Assembly: GCA_039707655.1 (NCBI GenBank) | Contig: CM077664.1 | Location: 23,362,781 to 23,426,780 of the forward strand | Direction: 5' to 3' | DNA: 64,000 nt | From: Elymus sibiricus | Lineage: Eukaryota; Streptophyta; Magnoliopsida; Poales; Poaceae | Shown: in pieces, positions 46,590 to 56,267 of the stretch | Layout of the letters: the number at the start of each line of letters is the position of its first letter | Numbering within the stretch: the first letter of the stretch is position 1 | The notes under the pieces: model-generated | The model's input: the letters and a program-made list of their open reading frames with translations, nothing else | The model's database searches: none | Told to the model about the DNA's origin: nothing | Translations under genes and position numbers: made by a program

Positions 46590-46746
46590 GACTATGGGCG
46601 AAGTGGAAAACAGTGAGCTCAGTCGACCGGCGATGACTAAAGTGGGATGAGTTCTCGAGGGTCTACAAGAGATTGATATGCTCCGATGACAAGACTAGTC
46701 GCAGCTCTAAGAGAATAATCCGATGTTGCAACTTCAATGTAATAAC
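46590..46746 (+). pseudogene. Relic of the 3' end of a receptor kinase
   Basis: About 150 bp match the last part of the kinase gene (45640-45780), including GAGTTCTCGAGGGTCTACA, AGATTGATAT and GATGTTGCAACTTCA(A/G)TGTAATAA. Many indels. It shows a second copy once stood next to the first. Confidence 0.7.
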
Positions 46747-48257
46747 AACTCGTAGTCCGTCGATGTTACCAATTCTTGTTGGGTAGAACTGCATATATAC
46801 ATCAAGCAAGAAAACTTTGTGATCATCTTACATATGAAACGCACAACTAGAGTTTGGGTTGCTCCAACTGGAAGTGTTGGAGTAGCCGGGAAAGAGATCA
46901 AAATACTCCGCTTCACGGAAAAAAGGAGATCAATGCTCCATTGCTTCCAAACAAGCTACCTCATTCAACATTCCAGCTTGATACATAATACATGCACTGT
47001 ACAACAATGGTTGAACGAAATTTGTTTCGTTCCAGACCATGTCAATCAGAAGTGCTCGATCCTTTTGGAGACTAAAAGTGGGTTCCAGCGTGTTGTATTC
47101 TGGGCTGCCTTGTCCATCTCCAAGGTTTTGCATACCCGTATTTCAAACGAAGCTGCCCATCATACCTGCGGTTCTGACTGTAAGAACAGCCACAGGGTCA
47201 GTCCGACACCGACCACTCTGACCGCGAAAGAAGAGAATATAGAATGTGTAGATGCCACGTCGGAAACTTTGCTGGCTCATGCAAACCACTGGACCCTTTG
47301 GTTCCTGAAAGAAGAACATGAGTTCTAATATAGTTAGTTGGCACAGGACAGATCCCTGTGCAATGTGTAGATATTTTGCAGTAGGGATGCATGTTACAGA
47401 TGATAGCACAAAATGCGCTATGCCAGAAATCAAAAGGAATCATGATACATGTCCATCTTGAAGAGAGAGAATATGATGAATGGAGTTGGGTACAGGGAAA
47501 CTACTTCAGACACCAACTTACTACAAAAGCTGAGCTCGAGTCTCAGATACACGGTTTAGAACAAACAAAATAGTACTCCCTCCGATCCATAATAAGTCTC
47601 GTGGTTTTAGTTCAAATTTGAACTAAAACCACGACACTTATTATGGATCGGAGGGAGTAGTTCTTTATAACATCTTATCAATGGAGAATTTTTTTTTTAG
47701 AACTGACATTATTGAAGTTGAATCTATTGATGGACGTCAATATAACCACCGTGTCTCATCAATTTGGTTGAACACAATAACTTCAAATGCCACAGAAGAG
47801 GTCCTTAGTAAACCAGCATGCTTTCAGTTTCAAATAAATGTGGGTAAAAAGAATCATATCCACACCTGACATTGTAGTCTCAATCTTCAACGAAGTAAAC
47901 AAGTGCAGCATAGAAACTGTCATGGAAGTAAACCGAGTAGCTTCTTTGTCACACTTTTGAGTGGAAGAATCAGCACCGTAGTGAATTGATATTGATCTCT
48001 CCTGTTAGTTATCGGGAAAAAATAAGAACGAGAAATTGAGGGTGACAAATAAATAATAAGAGAAGAAAGAACATTTGATAATGATCATTGGAAATTATTA
48101 AGCACATATTCAAGAAAGTTGAAGATAATTTTTGTTTTCCCCTGAATAAGAATCCAACTCCAACCTTCTTACATTGTTGTGTTTGCGTCCGGAGCAGCTT
48201 CCCTAAAACACATCCAAATTGGAGACCATCAGAAAAGCTTTTAAACTTCCAACTCAG
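46747..48257. other. Intergenic, 3' of the NLR
   Basis: A plus ORF of 169 codons (46819-47328) has no domain or coding feel that I can support. One MITE lies at 47576-47657. The minus 3' untranslated region of the NLR must lie in the right part. Confidence 0.4.
47576..47657. mobile_element. Short Stowaway MITE (82 bp)
   Basis: An almost perfect hairpin with CTCCCTCCGATCCATAATAA ends, flanked by TA (47574-47575, 47658-47659). The centre is AGTTCAAATTTGAACT. Confidence 0.9.
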
Positions 48258-51200
48258 TTACATATATATTTGTGACATCCTTTTGATGTTCCTAATCTTT
48301 TTGCATTGCTCCTTGAACTCCTCACTGCAATCCCAGACCCACAATTCTCCCAGGGCAGATGGCAGGCCACTCTTCGGCAGCGACTTAATGCCTGGACATG
48401 ACTTGACCTCTAACTTGCAAAGAGAGCTTATTTGATGCAGGTCACCCGGGAGAGATTGGAGATTTTCACAGGAATCGATAATCATTTCTTCCAGGGAAGG
48501 TGGCAGACGCTGCTCTTGCAGGGAAAGGATTCCTGGACAACATAAGATCTCCAACTTCTTGAACGAGTGGAGGCAATTCAGCCTTGCAGGTAGAGACCGC
48601 AGACTCTCACAATCACTGATGTGCAACTCTTCCAGGGAAGCTGGTAGGAGGACTAGTTCTTCCAGCGACTCGATGCTTTCACACGATTTAATTGCTAGCT
48701 TCTTGAGGGATGGAAGGAGATGTAGCGTCGTTGGTAATGAGTGGAGTCCGCTGCAGGAGTTGAACTCCAGCTCCACGAGGGAGGTAAGGAGTTGGAAAAC
48801 TTCATTTGGATCCTCCATTGTGGAGTTGACGTCTCCATCATCTTCGTAAAACAGAAAGCCTAGCCTCTCAAGGGACATGAGGAATTTACAACTGCTACTA
48901 GTCAGCAGGGAGAGATCATCTGTCCAGATCCTTTCCAGTTGTGGGCAGAAAAAGTCATGATCTACCCTCTCCAGCTCGTGCATTGAATGACTCCAAGCAT
49001 TCCAAAAGCCAGGACTGCCGTAAACTTGAAGAGACCTCAAGTGGATGCATGTTTGCAAGCCTTGTATAGAAGACAGCGTACCACAGGAATTGATTCTTAT
49101 CTCTTCCAGTGCCGTGCATGAGTGCAGATCAAGAGATTCTAGATGTGAGCTCTCAGTTACGCCCAGCTCCTTCAAAGAGGTGAGGCCTGAGAGAGACAGC
49201 AATTTGTGATTAACACCATCAAGCACCAGTTCTTGCAATGATGATGGAACGAGGATACTCCTGCTCAAGCTTCCACCCTCTTCATCCATCTCTTCAGGCA
49301 TCAAAGACAACAGGAGCTTGGGGCACTCTCCAATCCTTAACTTCTCAAGGGAGGTGAGCCCTCTAAGTCCTTCATTGCTTCCACAAGAGAGTTCTATGCA
49401 ATTTGCGACACATAACTCTTTTAAAGATGTTAATGAACCAGGTGAAATCAGCAGCACGCACTCATCATCTGCTTCCCCTAGACAGTCAGTCAACTCCAGG
49501 TAGGACAGAGATGGTAAAAGTGACAACACATGACCAAACCGATTCCATTTGATGCAGCATGACTCGATTGTAAGATTCTCAAGAGCTGGCAATGGATGAT
49601 CTTTCATGTAGTCTTCCTCTTCTTGTGTCGCAGGCATTGAGAGGAGGTTGGGGCATTCCATGAAGTTTAATTTCTTCAAAGACTTAAGTTGCCAGAATGC
49701 CTCTGCCCATGAAAACCAAGTGAGGTCCGAGCAGCTTATGAAAGAGAGTTCTGACAAGGCTCCTAAATTATGCAAGGCTAAGACTCCATTTCGAGTTCTC
49801 AGTTCCTTACCACCGTCCAGGATCAGTGTTTGATAATATGGCAAGGTCTTAAACTGATAATATGACAAACTCTTGTATAATGTTGACCCGACATTTGCGG
49901 TTGTCATTTTCAATACCTTGGGTCCAAGAGGCAGGGGAGGTAACGGCATTAGCAAGGGACAATCATGTATGATCAAACGGTGGAGCAGATAAAACACAGG
50001 AATAGCCACAGTTTGGGCGGCAGAGTAACACGAAATTGGAAGCTCTGTTAGCTTTGGGCAACCTTTAATTTCAAGAACCTGTAGCTCAGAAGCTAGTAAT
50101 GGGAGTTCATCTCTAATGATCCATCTTTCTAGTTCTTCCACTTCCTCAATAACCAATTCCTCTAAAGAATGAGTTGACAAATCTGGTGTACCACAAATTC
50201 TGGACAGATGTAGCTTCTTCAGACAGTTCAAGTGCACAAAAGGTGGTAGAGTCCGTAAAAGTGTGCAATCTTCTAAATAGATCGATTGCAAATGGATAAG
50301 TGGTGAAGTCTCTCCTAACCATGTTGGAGGTGAAGCACTCCTGTACCCATTGATCTGGAGATGGTTCAGCTCTGGATGTGGTTGCAGTCCCTCAAGTACC
50401 TCCTTTACGACATTAGGACTATCAGACACCTTACTAGCGTCCCAACCCAACCGCAAGCTTCTTAAGTGTTCTCTGTCCAGAAGCCTAGCACTGTTTGCCT
50501 CTTCCTTGGTTTCTAGGTTCTCGAGGCCAAAAATACATAGTGAACCAAGATCCAACAGATTCCCCAGCTGCGCTATCCGAAAACCAGCATTGTTTCTGAC
50601 CGTGAAATGGAGTAGCTCTTGAAGACAGGCTAATTTGCTAACATTTGATATCTCGGAATGGCTTTCCTCATGACAAATGAAATGGCGCAGGTTGACAAGA
50701 TTAGAGAAGCTTTTTGTCAAGTTACAAAGGTGGCAGTCTGCTCCTACGTTCAGAAATTGCAAGCGGTAAAGTCCGGATAGCTCTTTAGGAAAATGCCGAT
50801 TAGATCTTTCAAACCAAGGATTGGGTTTGTCATTCTCTTGTTTGGTTGCTCGCAGATAGCGAAGATGAATGCAGTGCCCAAAGCCTGAGAGAATGTCCCC
50901 GTCGTCTTCAATTCCTGATAGGCGCAACGTACGCAAATTGCGTATCACATCAGTCATAAAGTGAAAGCTTGTAACAAACGTTGAACCAAAACTGCCAAAT
51001 AGCATTAAGGACGTGAGCTTCTTGGACTGCAGTGAACTCAGTTGAGCTATATCTTTTTCAAAGTCTGAATATTGAGATGTAGCAATTATAGACAAATGAC
51101 GAACTGCTGGTGGCATTGGTTGGCACTGAGAATCATCCATAGTAAAGCATTCTTTTGATGAAACGCTCTGAGCTAGGTCATGCATCAAGTCATGCATCAG

Positions 51201-52781
51201 GTAGTGGAGGATATCAGTTCTGTCTTCATCTACTTGCTCAAAGAAACCCAGATTCACTAAATCATCAAGATATTCAGACCCAATTTCTTCAAGCCTTCTA
51301 TTATCACCCGCAGGATATACAAACCCTTGAGAAATCCAAAGATGGACCAAGTCCTGTGCATAAATCTGATAGCCTTTGGGAAACAATGAACAATACGAGA
51401 AACATCGCCGCAGATGGAAGGGCAGATAGTCATAACTGAATTTGAGAATTGCTATTATACCTTCAGTATCTTGATGTGATATCCATTCTTTACTCTCCAA
51501 AATTCTTGTCCATCGCTCTTCACTGATATTTTTCCGCAGTAAGCCGCCTACACTTTTAGCTGCCAGCGGATAACCTTTTAGCCTATCAGCAATTTGCCTG
51601 CCAATACGGCGCAACTTCTTTTGCCCTATTTCTTTACCAAATGCATATGCTCTGAAGCAGTCCCAGAAAGCTTCCCTTTCGAGACCATCCAATGCAATTG
51701 AGTCCAATGCACCAACAGCCTTCACGACAGATTGGTTTCGAGTAGTCACTAAGATCACATTACCTTCCCCCCGGCGATCAGATCCCAATGGAGCCACAAG
51801 CCGGCTCCACTCACTGTTGTCCTTGATATCCCATATGTCATCCAAAACTAGCAAGACTCTGCTGCCCTTCAGTGCATTTTTAAGTGTCTCCTGAAGAATA
51901 TTCAAATTTGCACTGCCCTCTTGGTATGTTCCAGTGATGCACTCTAACATCTGTCTTGTAAGTCTTGCAACATCAAAATTCAGGGACACACATATCCAAA
52001 TCTTCATATCGAAATAGGTGTCTACTGTGGGATCACTGAGCACGTATTGTGCCAATGCAGTCTTGCCAATGCCGCCATGACCAACAACAGGGAGAACCGT
52101 GAGGGTTCGGTTGCGATAGGCATCACAGGTCAGCAACTTTATTATTCGGTCCCTCTCATCGTCCCGCCCAAATATCTTAGTTACAGTGAGATACGGGGTC
52201 GTCAAGCGCCTTGTGTTTTCATAGCCATGCTTTGCCAATGCAATGCCATCCAACTCCTCCAGCTTGAGTGCGTCACGTATGGCGCTAGTAAAATCCCCCA
52301 GCAACCTACTGATATCACAGATCTGAGGCAACATCTCATCAGTGTCGAGCTCAGCTGTCAGCGCAGTCCGCGCGATGGCATGTTCATATGCAGGGACCAA
52401 CGCATTGCTACTGCCTTGCTCGTCCACATCAGCATGAGAAGCAGGACTAGAAGCATCCCTAGTACCACTGCTACCTCCGTTGATCTCATCATTAGGGTCG
52501 TCAATATCATCAAGCATCTCGTCGGCGTTGAATTCCGCTTGCACACGGAAGTAGTCGATCTCATCAAGAACCTCCTCCGCGTCATACATCAGACGCTGCA
52601 GCTGTGGCAAGGACTGCACCAGGGCCTCGTTCTGGATTTCAATCTCCCGGGCAGCACCCAGCACCACACCGGCGTTTCTCAGCTTCTCCTCAAGGGCAAC
52701 AACACCATCGCCGAGGCCGATACCAGATGCAAACACCTGCAGCACATCATGGCCGGCTGCAACTGAGGGTACCAGGGCCAT
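48258..52781 (-). CDS. CC-NB-ARC-LRR (CNL) disease-resistance-type protein
   Basis: An intracellular immune receptor expected to sense pathogen effectors and trigger defence. It is intronless and open to TAA at 48260-48258. The frame is open up to an ATG at 52868 (1,536 residues), but I favour the ATG at 52781 ([15 protein letters not shown], 1,507 residues) because the extra 29 residues form a hydrophobic leader unusual for CNLs. Landmarks, in the longer numbering: coiled coil with [12 protein letters not shown] (96-107), acidic linker (112-155), P-loop [10 protein letters not shown] (262-271), kinase-2 [10 protein letters not shown] (338-347), [13 protein letters not shown] (371-378), GYPLAAKS for GLPL (432-439), [14 protein letters not shown] (487-500) and MHDLMHDLA (558-566). 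A long LRR array fills the rest (about 590-1530), with repeats like LxxLxIxxCxxLxSLP near the end. All key motifs are kept, so it is likely functional. Confidence 0.92.
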   Translation of the reverse strand: MALVPSVAAGHDVLQVFASGIGLGDGVVALEEKLRNAGVVLGAAREIEIQNEALVQSLPQLQRLMYDAEEVLDEIDYFRVQAEFNADEMLDDIDDPNDEINGGSSGTRDASSPASHADVDEQGSSNALVPAYEHAIARTALTAELDTDEMLPQICDISRLLGDFTSAIRDALKLEELDGIALAKHGYENTRRLTTPYLTVTKIFGRDDERDRIIKLLTCDAYRNRTLTVLPVVGHGGIGKTALAQYVLSDPTVDTYFDMKIWICVSLNFDVARLTRQMLECITGTYQEGSANLNILQETLKNALKGSRVLLVLDDIWDIKDNSEWSRLVAPLGSDRRGEGNVILVTTRNQSVVKAVGALDSIALDGLEREAFWDCFRAYAFGKEIGQKKLRRIGRQIADRLKGYPLAAKSVGGLLRKNISEERWTRILESKEWISHQDTEGIIAILKFSYDYLPFHLRRCFSYCSLFPKGYQIYAQDLVHLWISQGFVYPAGDNRRLEEIGSEYLDDLVNLGFFEQVDEDRTDILHYLMHDLMHDLAQSVSSKECFTMDDSQCQPMPPAVRHLSIIATSQYSDFEKDIAQLSSLQSKKLTSLMLFGSFGSTFVTSFHFMTDVIRNLRTLRLSGIEDDGDILSGFGHCIHLRYLRATKQENDKPNPWFERSNRHFPKELSGLYRLQFLNVGADCHLCNLTKSFSNLVNLRHFICHEESHSEISNVSKLACLQELLHFTVRNNAGFRIAQLGNLLDLGSLCIFGLENLETKEEANSARLLDREHLRSLRLGWDASKVSDSPNVVKEVLEGLQPHPELNHLQINGYRSASPPTWLGETSPLIHLQSIYLEDCTLLRTLPPFVHLNCLKKLHLSRICGTPDLSTHSLEELVIEEVEELERWIIRDELPLLASELQVLEIKGCPKLTELPISCYSAAQTVAIPVFYLLHRLIIHDCPLLMPLPPLPLGPKVLKMTTANVGSTLYKSLSYYQFKTLPYYQTLILDGGKELRTRNGVLALHNLGALSELSFISCSDLTWFSWAEAFWQLKSLKKLNFMECPNLLSMPATQEEEDYMKDHPLPALENLTIESCCIKWNRFGHVLSLLPSLSYLELTDCLGEADDECVLLISPGSLTSLKELCVANCIELSCGSNEGLRGLTSLEKLRIGECPKLLLSLMPEEMDEEGGSLSRSILVPSSLQELVLDGVNHKLLSLSGLTSLKELGVTESSHLESLDLHSCTALEEIRINSCGTLSSIQGLQTCIHLRSLQVYGSPGFWNAWSHSMHELERVDHDFFCPQLERIWTDDLSLLTSSSCKFLMSLERLGFLFYEDDGDVNSTMEDPNEVFQLLTSLVELEFNSCSGLHSLPTTLHLLPSLKKLAIKSCESIESLEELVLLPASLEELHISDCESLRSLPARLNCLHSFKKLEILCCPGILSLQEQRLPPSLEEMIIDSCENLQSLPGDLHQISSLCKLEVKSCPGIKSLPKSGLPSALGELWVWDCSEEFKEQCKKIRNIKRMSQIYM

Positions 52782-52868
52782 GTATGTAGAGAAGATTGCA
52801 AGGACCAGAGAGAAGGAGAGATGTGAGAATAACACCGTTTGAGCTTTGGACTGAGTCCCGCTCCCCAA

Positions 52869-53340
52869 GCGGCACCGCCAAAAGACTCCTTCTCACCGGC
52901 TGCCCCCTCGCCGCCGGCTGCTCCGCCTGCCGAAGGTCGCGCGGGGGAGGCTCCGTTTCTGCTAGTGGCGCTGGGGGTGGCTTCGCTCGGCTGGGGCGAC
53001 GCCGGGCTGCTTGCCAGCGCACGGATGCCGGGGCGCCGTGGCAGCTGTGGGCTCCTTCCTCGTCGCGCGTTTGTCGCGCGGGCGCTGCTGCGACGTGGTG
53101 GCCGCGGATCTGGCTTCTTCTCGCCCAGATCCGGCCGTGGCAGGCCAGCGCGGGTCGGCGCTGGCTGCTCGAGGCGTCTCCGGTGATCCCCCTTCTCGCG
53201 GATCCGTGGTGGTGGCGAGGTGCTGCGTGCCGGGACGGCGGCGCCGGCGTTGACTCTTGAGGTTTGGGCGTCCGTCTTCTTCTCACGGTGGAGGTGCGGC
53301 AGTGTGCTGGGTGTCAGGAGAGGAACAGATACTGAACCCA
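52869..53340. other. GC-rich block upstream of the NLR
   Basis: About 470 bp very rich in CG with long overlapping ORFs on both strands, none with a recognisable domain. It may be 5' untranslated sequence, a promoter-proximal CpG-rich region or a captured element piece. No TATA box is clear. Confidence 0.35.
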
Positions 53341-53565
53341 TTATGCTACACTTCTTCAGTTATCCAACGTACCAGCAAGGCCATGGTGAGAAGCAATGGA
53401 CGGGTCAGATCATGCCACGTAAGACTGAAGGCATGCGATTAATTACAGTTGTGAGCCTAAAAAAAAGATTAATTACAGTTGTAATTTCTCCTATAAAAGG
53501 AGCTACTCGCTACCCTACCCGCTATTCTGGAGCCTCTGCGATGGCTAAGCTAGCCAAGCCATTTG

Positions 53566-53602
53566 TAATTAACTTGTTCAAAAAAAAAAAAAAAAAAAAA
53601 AA
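53566..53602 (+). mobile_element. Tiny retroposon insertion (37 bp) with 13 bp TSD
   Basis: TAATTAACTTGTTC followed by 23 A's is bracketed by GCCAAGCCATTTG (53553-53565, 53603-53615). This is the mark of target-primed reverse transcription that copied only the last ~14 bases of an RNA and its tail. Confidence 0.8.
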
Positions 53603-53754
53603 GCCAAGCCATTTGATGCGGTAACTTCCGTACGCTTTTTACTGCTGGCGTTGCCTCAGCCGTCAATTTGTTTTGCCCATTCGTAGCTCCATCAATGGTC
53701 AATGGCATGTGTGTCTCGTTAAATGTGGGGCCAGCTAATCAGGCGATATTTCTA

Positions 53755-53969
53755 CTCCCTCCATCTCAGTTTACAAGTCTTGCACGTGTACCTAGGTCGT
53801 CAATTTGACCAACTTAATATGAGGTATATATTTCAAAAAATATATCATTAGAAACTTTAGATGTTCTATTTTCTAATGATATAATTTTTATGTTAAATAA
53901 TTTATTTTATATAAGTCAAATTGACGACCTAGATACACATGCAAGACTTATAAACTGAGATGGAGGGAG
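53755..53969. mobile_element. Stowaway MITE (215 bp)
   Basis: Ends CTCCCTCCATCTCAGTTTA and the matching complement, flanked by TA (53753-53754, 53970-53971). Inner arms include TAGGTCGTCAATTTGAC and its complement. AT-rich centre. Confidence 0.9.
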
Positions 53970-53984
53970 TACGTTTCTGCGTGG

Positions 53985-54633
53985 AGGAGAACATGCGGGT
54001 GGGGCGGGTGAAAACCCAACGCATCGAGCAGCCAATCCTCTCCCGTCTTCGAGCCCCGCGCACCTCTTCTTCATCGAGAACGTATCTGGTGAAACGACCA
54101 AACTGGTGCCCCAGATGCACCAGCTATATGTGGGCCGTTGGATTCAAAAGAGAGGGACAAGATTTGGTGGGATGATGGGCCTGCTGGTCCATTTGCAAAA
54201 CAGTCCTTGCAGTACAGCTAAATCCAACAAATTTACCTCCCCGTATCCCCTAAAAAAAAACCTCCTCGTACCCAGATCATCTTCCTTCCCTTGACATATT
54301 CGAATTTTTGGCATAAAGGACCACCTGCCGAGTGCAATTGACAGAAAGGACCACCTGCGAGTGCAAATGACAAATCTACCGTGGCGGCAGGTCTGGCAGC
54401 TGACACGTGTCACCTGCCGCCACGGAGCCAAGCGGCAGCCCTTGTGTAACAGAATTTTCGGCCCCGCGGCGACTCGCAACGGAACGGTGGGCTTCTGGGC
54501 CCCAGCTATCAGGCCACGTGTAGCCTGCCGCCACTCCCCCCGGCGGCAGCCCAAGCAGATGATGCGCGCGACACGACAGCGGGCTGCACGCCTGTCGGTT
54601 GGTGCGGGCACACTGATTCTCCTGTGTTGTTGT
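53985..54633. other. Region upstream of the zinc-finger gene
   Basis: Contains repeated words AAAGGACCACCTGC (two near-copies, 54317-54360) and CCTGCCGCCAC (several, 54380-54545, on both strands). No gene is seen. It may be the outer part of a mobile unit carrying the two small genes. Confidence 0.35.
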
Positions 54634-54673
54634 TTTCCCGCCTAAGTTTTCGTTCGCGCCTTATTTTCCCGCC
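54634..54673 (+). promoter_or_regulatory. Two E2F-consensus sites before the zinc-finger gene
   Basis: TTTCCCGCC at 54634-54642 and 54665-54673, 22-60 bp upstream of the TATA box. TTTSSCGC is the E2F/DP consensus in plants and animals. Binding is inferred. Confidence 0.5.
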
Positions 54674-54694
54674 ATCGCATTCACGATCTGAGCC

Positions 54695-54702
54695 TATAAA
54701 AC
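54695..54702 (+). promoter_or_regulatory. TATA box of the zinc-finger gene
   Basis: TATAAAAC, about 92 bp before the ATG at 54787. It implies a start site near 54725, which makes the earlier in-frame ATG at 54709 unlikely to be used. Confidence 0.55.
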
Positions 54703-54786
54703 GAGGCATTGAACCTCTCTTCATCCTTCGTCAAGCAACCTCGAAATCGCCACTGCGCTAAGTGTGCCTCACTTTTTTTAGTCGCT

Positions 54787-55347
54787 ATGAGTTTGCCTTG
54801 CTCGGATCAAAGCATTAGGCCGAGGAAAATGAAGAATGCGAGTTTGCCTCCGGGGGTGGGAGTCCTGCGGTGTTGGTGTGGCGATCCTTGCAAGGTGAAG
54901 GAGGTGACGGATTTTTCTGATTGGTTGGGCATGAAGTTTTTCATGTGCGCCAATTATGAGGAAGATCCACCCGTAGCTATTTCACCGGACGACAAGCCTC
55001 CGGTATGTTTTAACCATCATGAATAGACATATTGTTGGTGTTCTTGTTGATTTTTTTTATTAACGTTCTTATTTTTGTTGTAGTCTCCTCTGGCTCTCTG
55101 CATGTACTATCGTTGGATTGACACGGAGATGCCGGCTTGGGCAGTGACTGAGATTCGTGAAAGAGGTCGTCGTGCATGGGAAAGTGTGTACGCGGAAGAG
55201 CGACGCGAAAAGGCGGCAGTAGAGGAGAAAGCAGAGCAAGAGCGAGAGTTAAAAGAATACTATGCTGAGGAAAAGCGTTTCTTTCAGGATTTACTGAAGA
55301 AAAATCGGAAAGAGGGACGTCGCATGGAGGAGCAGGAACGGCAGTGA
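54787..55347 (+). CDS. Small GRF-type zinc-finger protein, two exons
   Basis: Exon 1 is 54787-55002 (72 codons). An 81 bp intron (55003-55083) has GTATGT and TTTGTTGTAG borders. Exon 2 runs from 55084 in the same phase. The domain is zf-GRF-like: CWCGDPC at the start of the finger, MKFFMCANY, then CMYYRWID after the splice, so the intron cuts the finger. A highly charged coiled coil follows (EERREKAAVEEKAEQERE). The frame stops at TGA 55345-55347 after 159 residues, but the same frame stays open for 36 more codons and ends PRWTQ at 55458, so the TGA may be a recent truncation or a read error. GRF fingers bind nucleic acid in some proteins; the role here is unknown. Confidence 0.65.
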
Positions 55348-55489
55348 AAGGAGGCTCGTGAGGCGGAGAGGCAGAGAAAGAAAGAAAGGGCTCGTGAGGC
55401 CACGGCAGCAGAAGAAGCTGGTGAAGGGAAAGGAAAATATCCACGCTGGACTCAGTAGATTTCTGTGGTAGTATCTTAAATTTCGCAAC

Positions 55490-55565
55490 CGGTTGTATCT
55501 TAATTTCAGTAGTTCAATGTATCTTTATTTCAGTAGTTCAATGTATCTTAATTTCAGTTGTACCG
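55490..55565. repeat. Three tandem 26 bp repeats after the zinc-finger gene
   Basis: Units read TGTATCTTAATTTCAGTAGT plus TCAA, repeated three times with one or two changes. They lie in the likely 3' untranslated region. Confidence 0.7.
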
Positions 55566-55650
55566 TGTTGTAATGGAAAAAATGTAGCTTTGTAATAAAA
55601 TGTGAGATCACACAGAACTCATGTCCCACCTTTTTCTTTCTGCCAATCTA

Positions 55651-55865
55651 TTTCCCGCCCTTTTCTCCCGTCAAATTTCTTCCCGCCAAATTTCTTCCCG
55701 CCTGTTTTCTCCCGCCAATTTTATTCCCGCCAACCCCTTTCCCGCCATTATCCTTCCGGCCAACCCTGTCCTGCCATTATCCTTCCCGCCCTTTTTTCCC
55801 GCCCTTTTTTCCAGCCTTTTTTCCCGCCCTTTTTCCAGTCTTTTTTCCCGCCCATTTTTCCCGCC
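55651..55865 (+). promoter_or_regulatory. Dense array of E2F-consensus motifs (TTTCCCGCC)
   Basis: Exact TTTCCCGCC at about 55651, 55738, 55795, 55820, 55844 and 55857. TTCCCGCC with another preceding base lies at 55680, 55695, 55724 and 55783, and CTCCCGCC at about 55709. Five or so decayed versions (CCCGTC, CCGGCC, CCTGCC, CCAGCC, CCAGTC) lie between them. Spacing is irregular, 13-40 bp. All face the same way, ending about 25 bp before a TATA box. Confidence 0.6.
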
Positions 55866-55887
55866 TTTTCTCTTGCCTTGCCAACTC

Positions 55888-55895
55888 TATAAAAC
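55888..55895 (+). promoter_or_regulatory. TATA box of the second small gene
   Basis: TATAAAAC, the same octamer as before the zinc-finger gene, 50 bp before the ATG at 55938. Confidence 0.55.
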
Positions 55896-55937
55896 CACTC
55901 CCTCCTCGCATGTTGTGTTCTGCATCTTTCCTTAGCC

Positions 55938-56267
55938 ATGTCCAGTGCCAACTCTATAAGACCTACCCAGTGTGCTGCATCAGCTAGGGGTGGCACAACC
56001 TCAAAGAAAGTGAGCATAGACGATGATGACTTTATGCGAAGCAAACAAGCTCAGAACAGATCCAAGGGCCGAGTTGCATCAGGGAAGGGTAGCACTAGCT
56101 CTAAGCACATGAAGAGCGATGACGACGACTTTATGCCGAGCAAAAGAGCTCAGAATAGATCTAAGGGTTGTGCAAGCTCGAAGAGCAGTAGGTCAGGTAA
56201 GAGTGTTGCAGCATCAAAGGGCGCCGATGCTAATTACAATTCCGCTGATGAGTTTATGCCAGGGAAA
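55938..56267 (+). pseudogene. Second small gene, cut by Copia element H
   Basis: The ATG at 55938 opens 110 codons before element H begins. The product has three related acidic/basic units: IDDDDFMRSKQAQNRSKG, then SDDDDFMPSKRAQNRSKG, then SADEFMPGK at the break. It is rich in Ser, Lys and Gly. No known domain. It is co-oriented with the zinc-finger gene 480 bp upstream and has a like promoter, so the two may belong together. The rest is beyond element H, outside the window. Confidence 0.5.

Noticed and set aside
46819..47328. 169-residue plus ORF between kinase and NLR
   Set aside because: No domain, odd composition and no promoter or partner exon that I can support.
55651..55865. CRISPR-like or simple satellite array
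   Set aside because: Eukaryotic context, irregular spacing, 8-9 bp units; better read as transcription-factor sites or a T/C-rich repeat.
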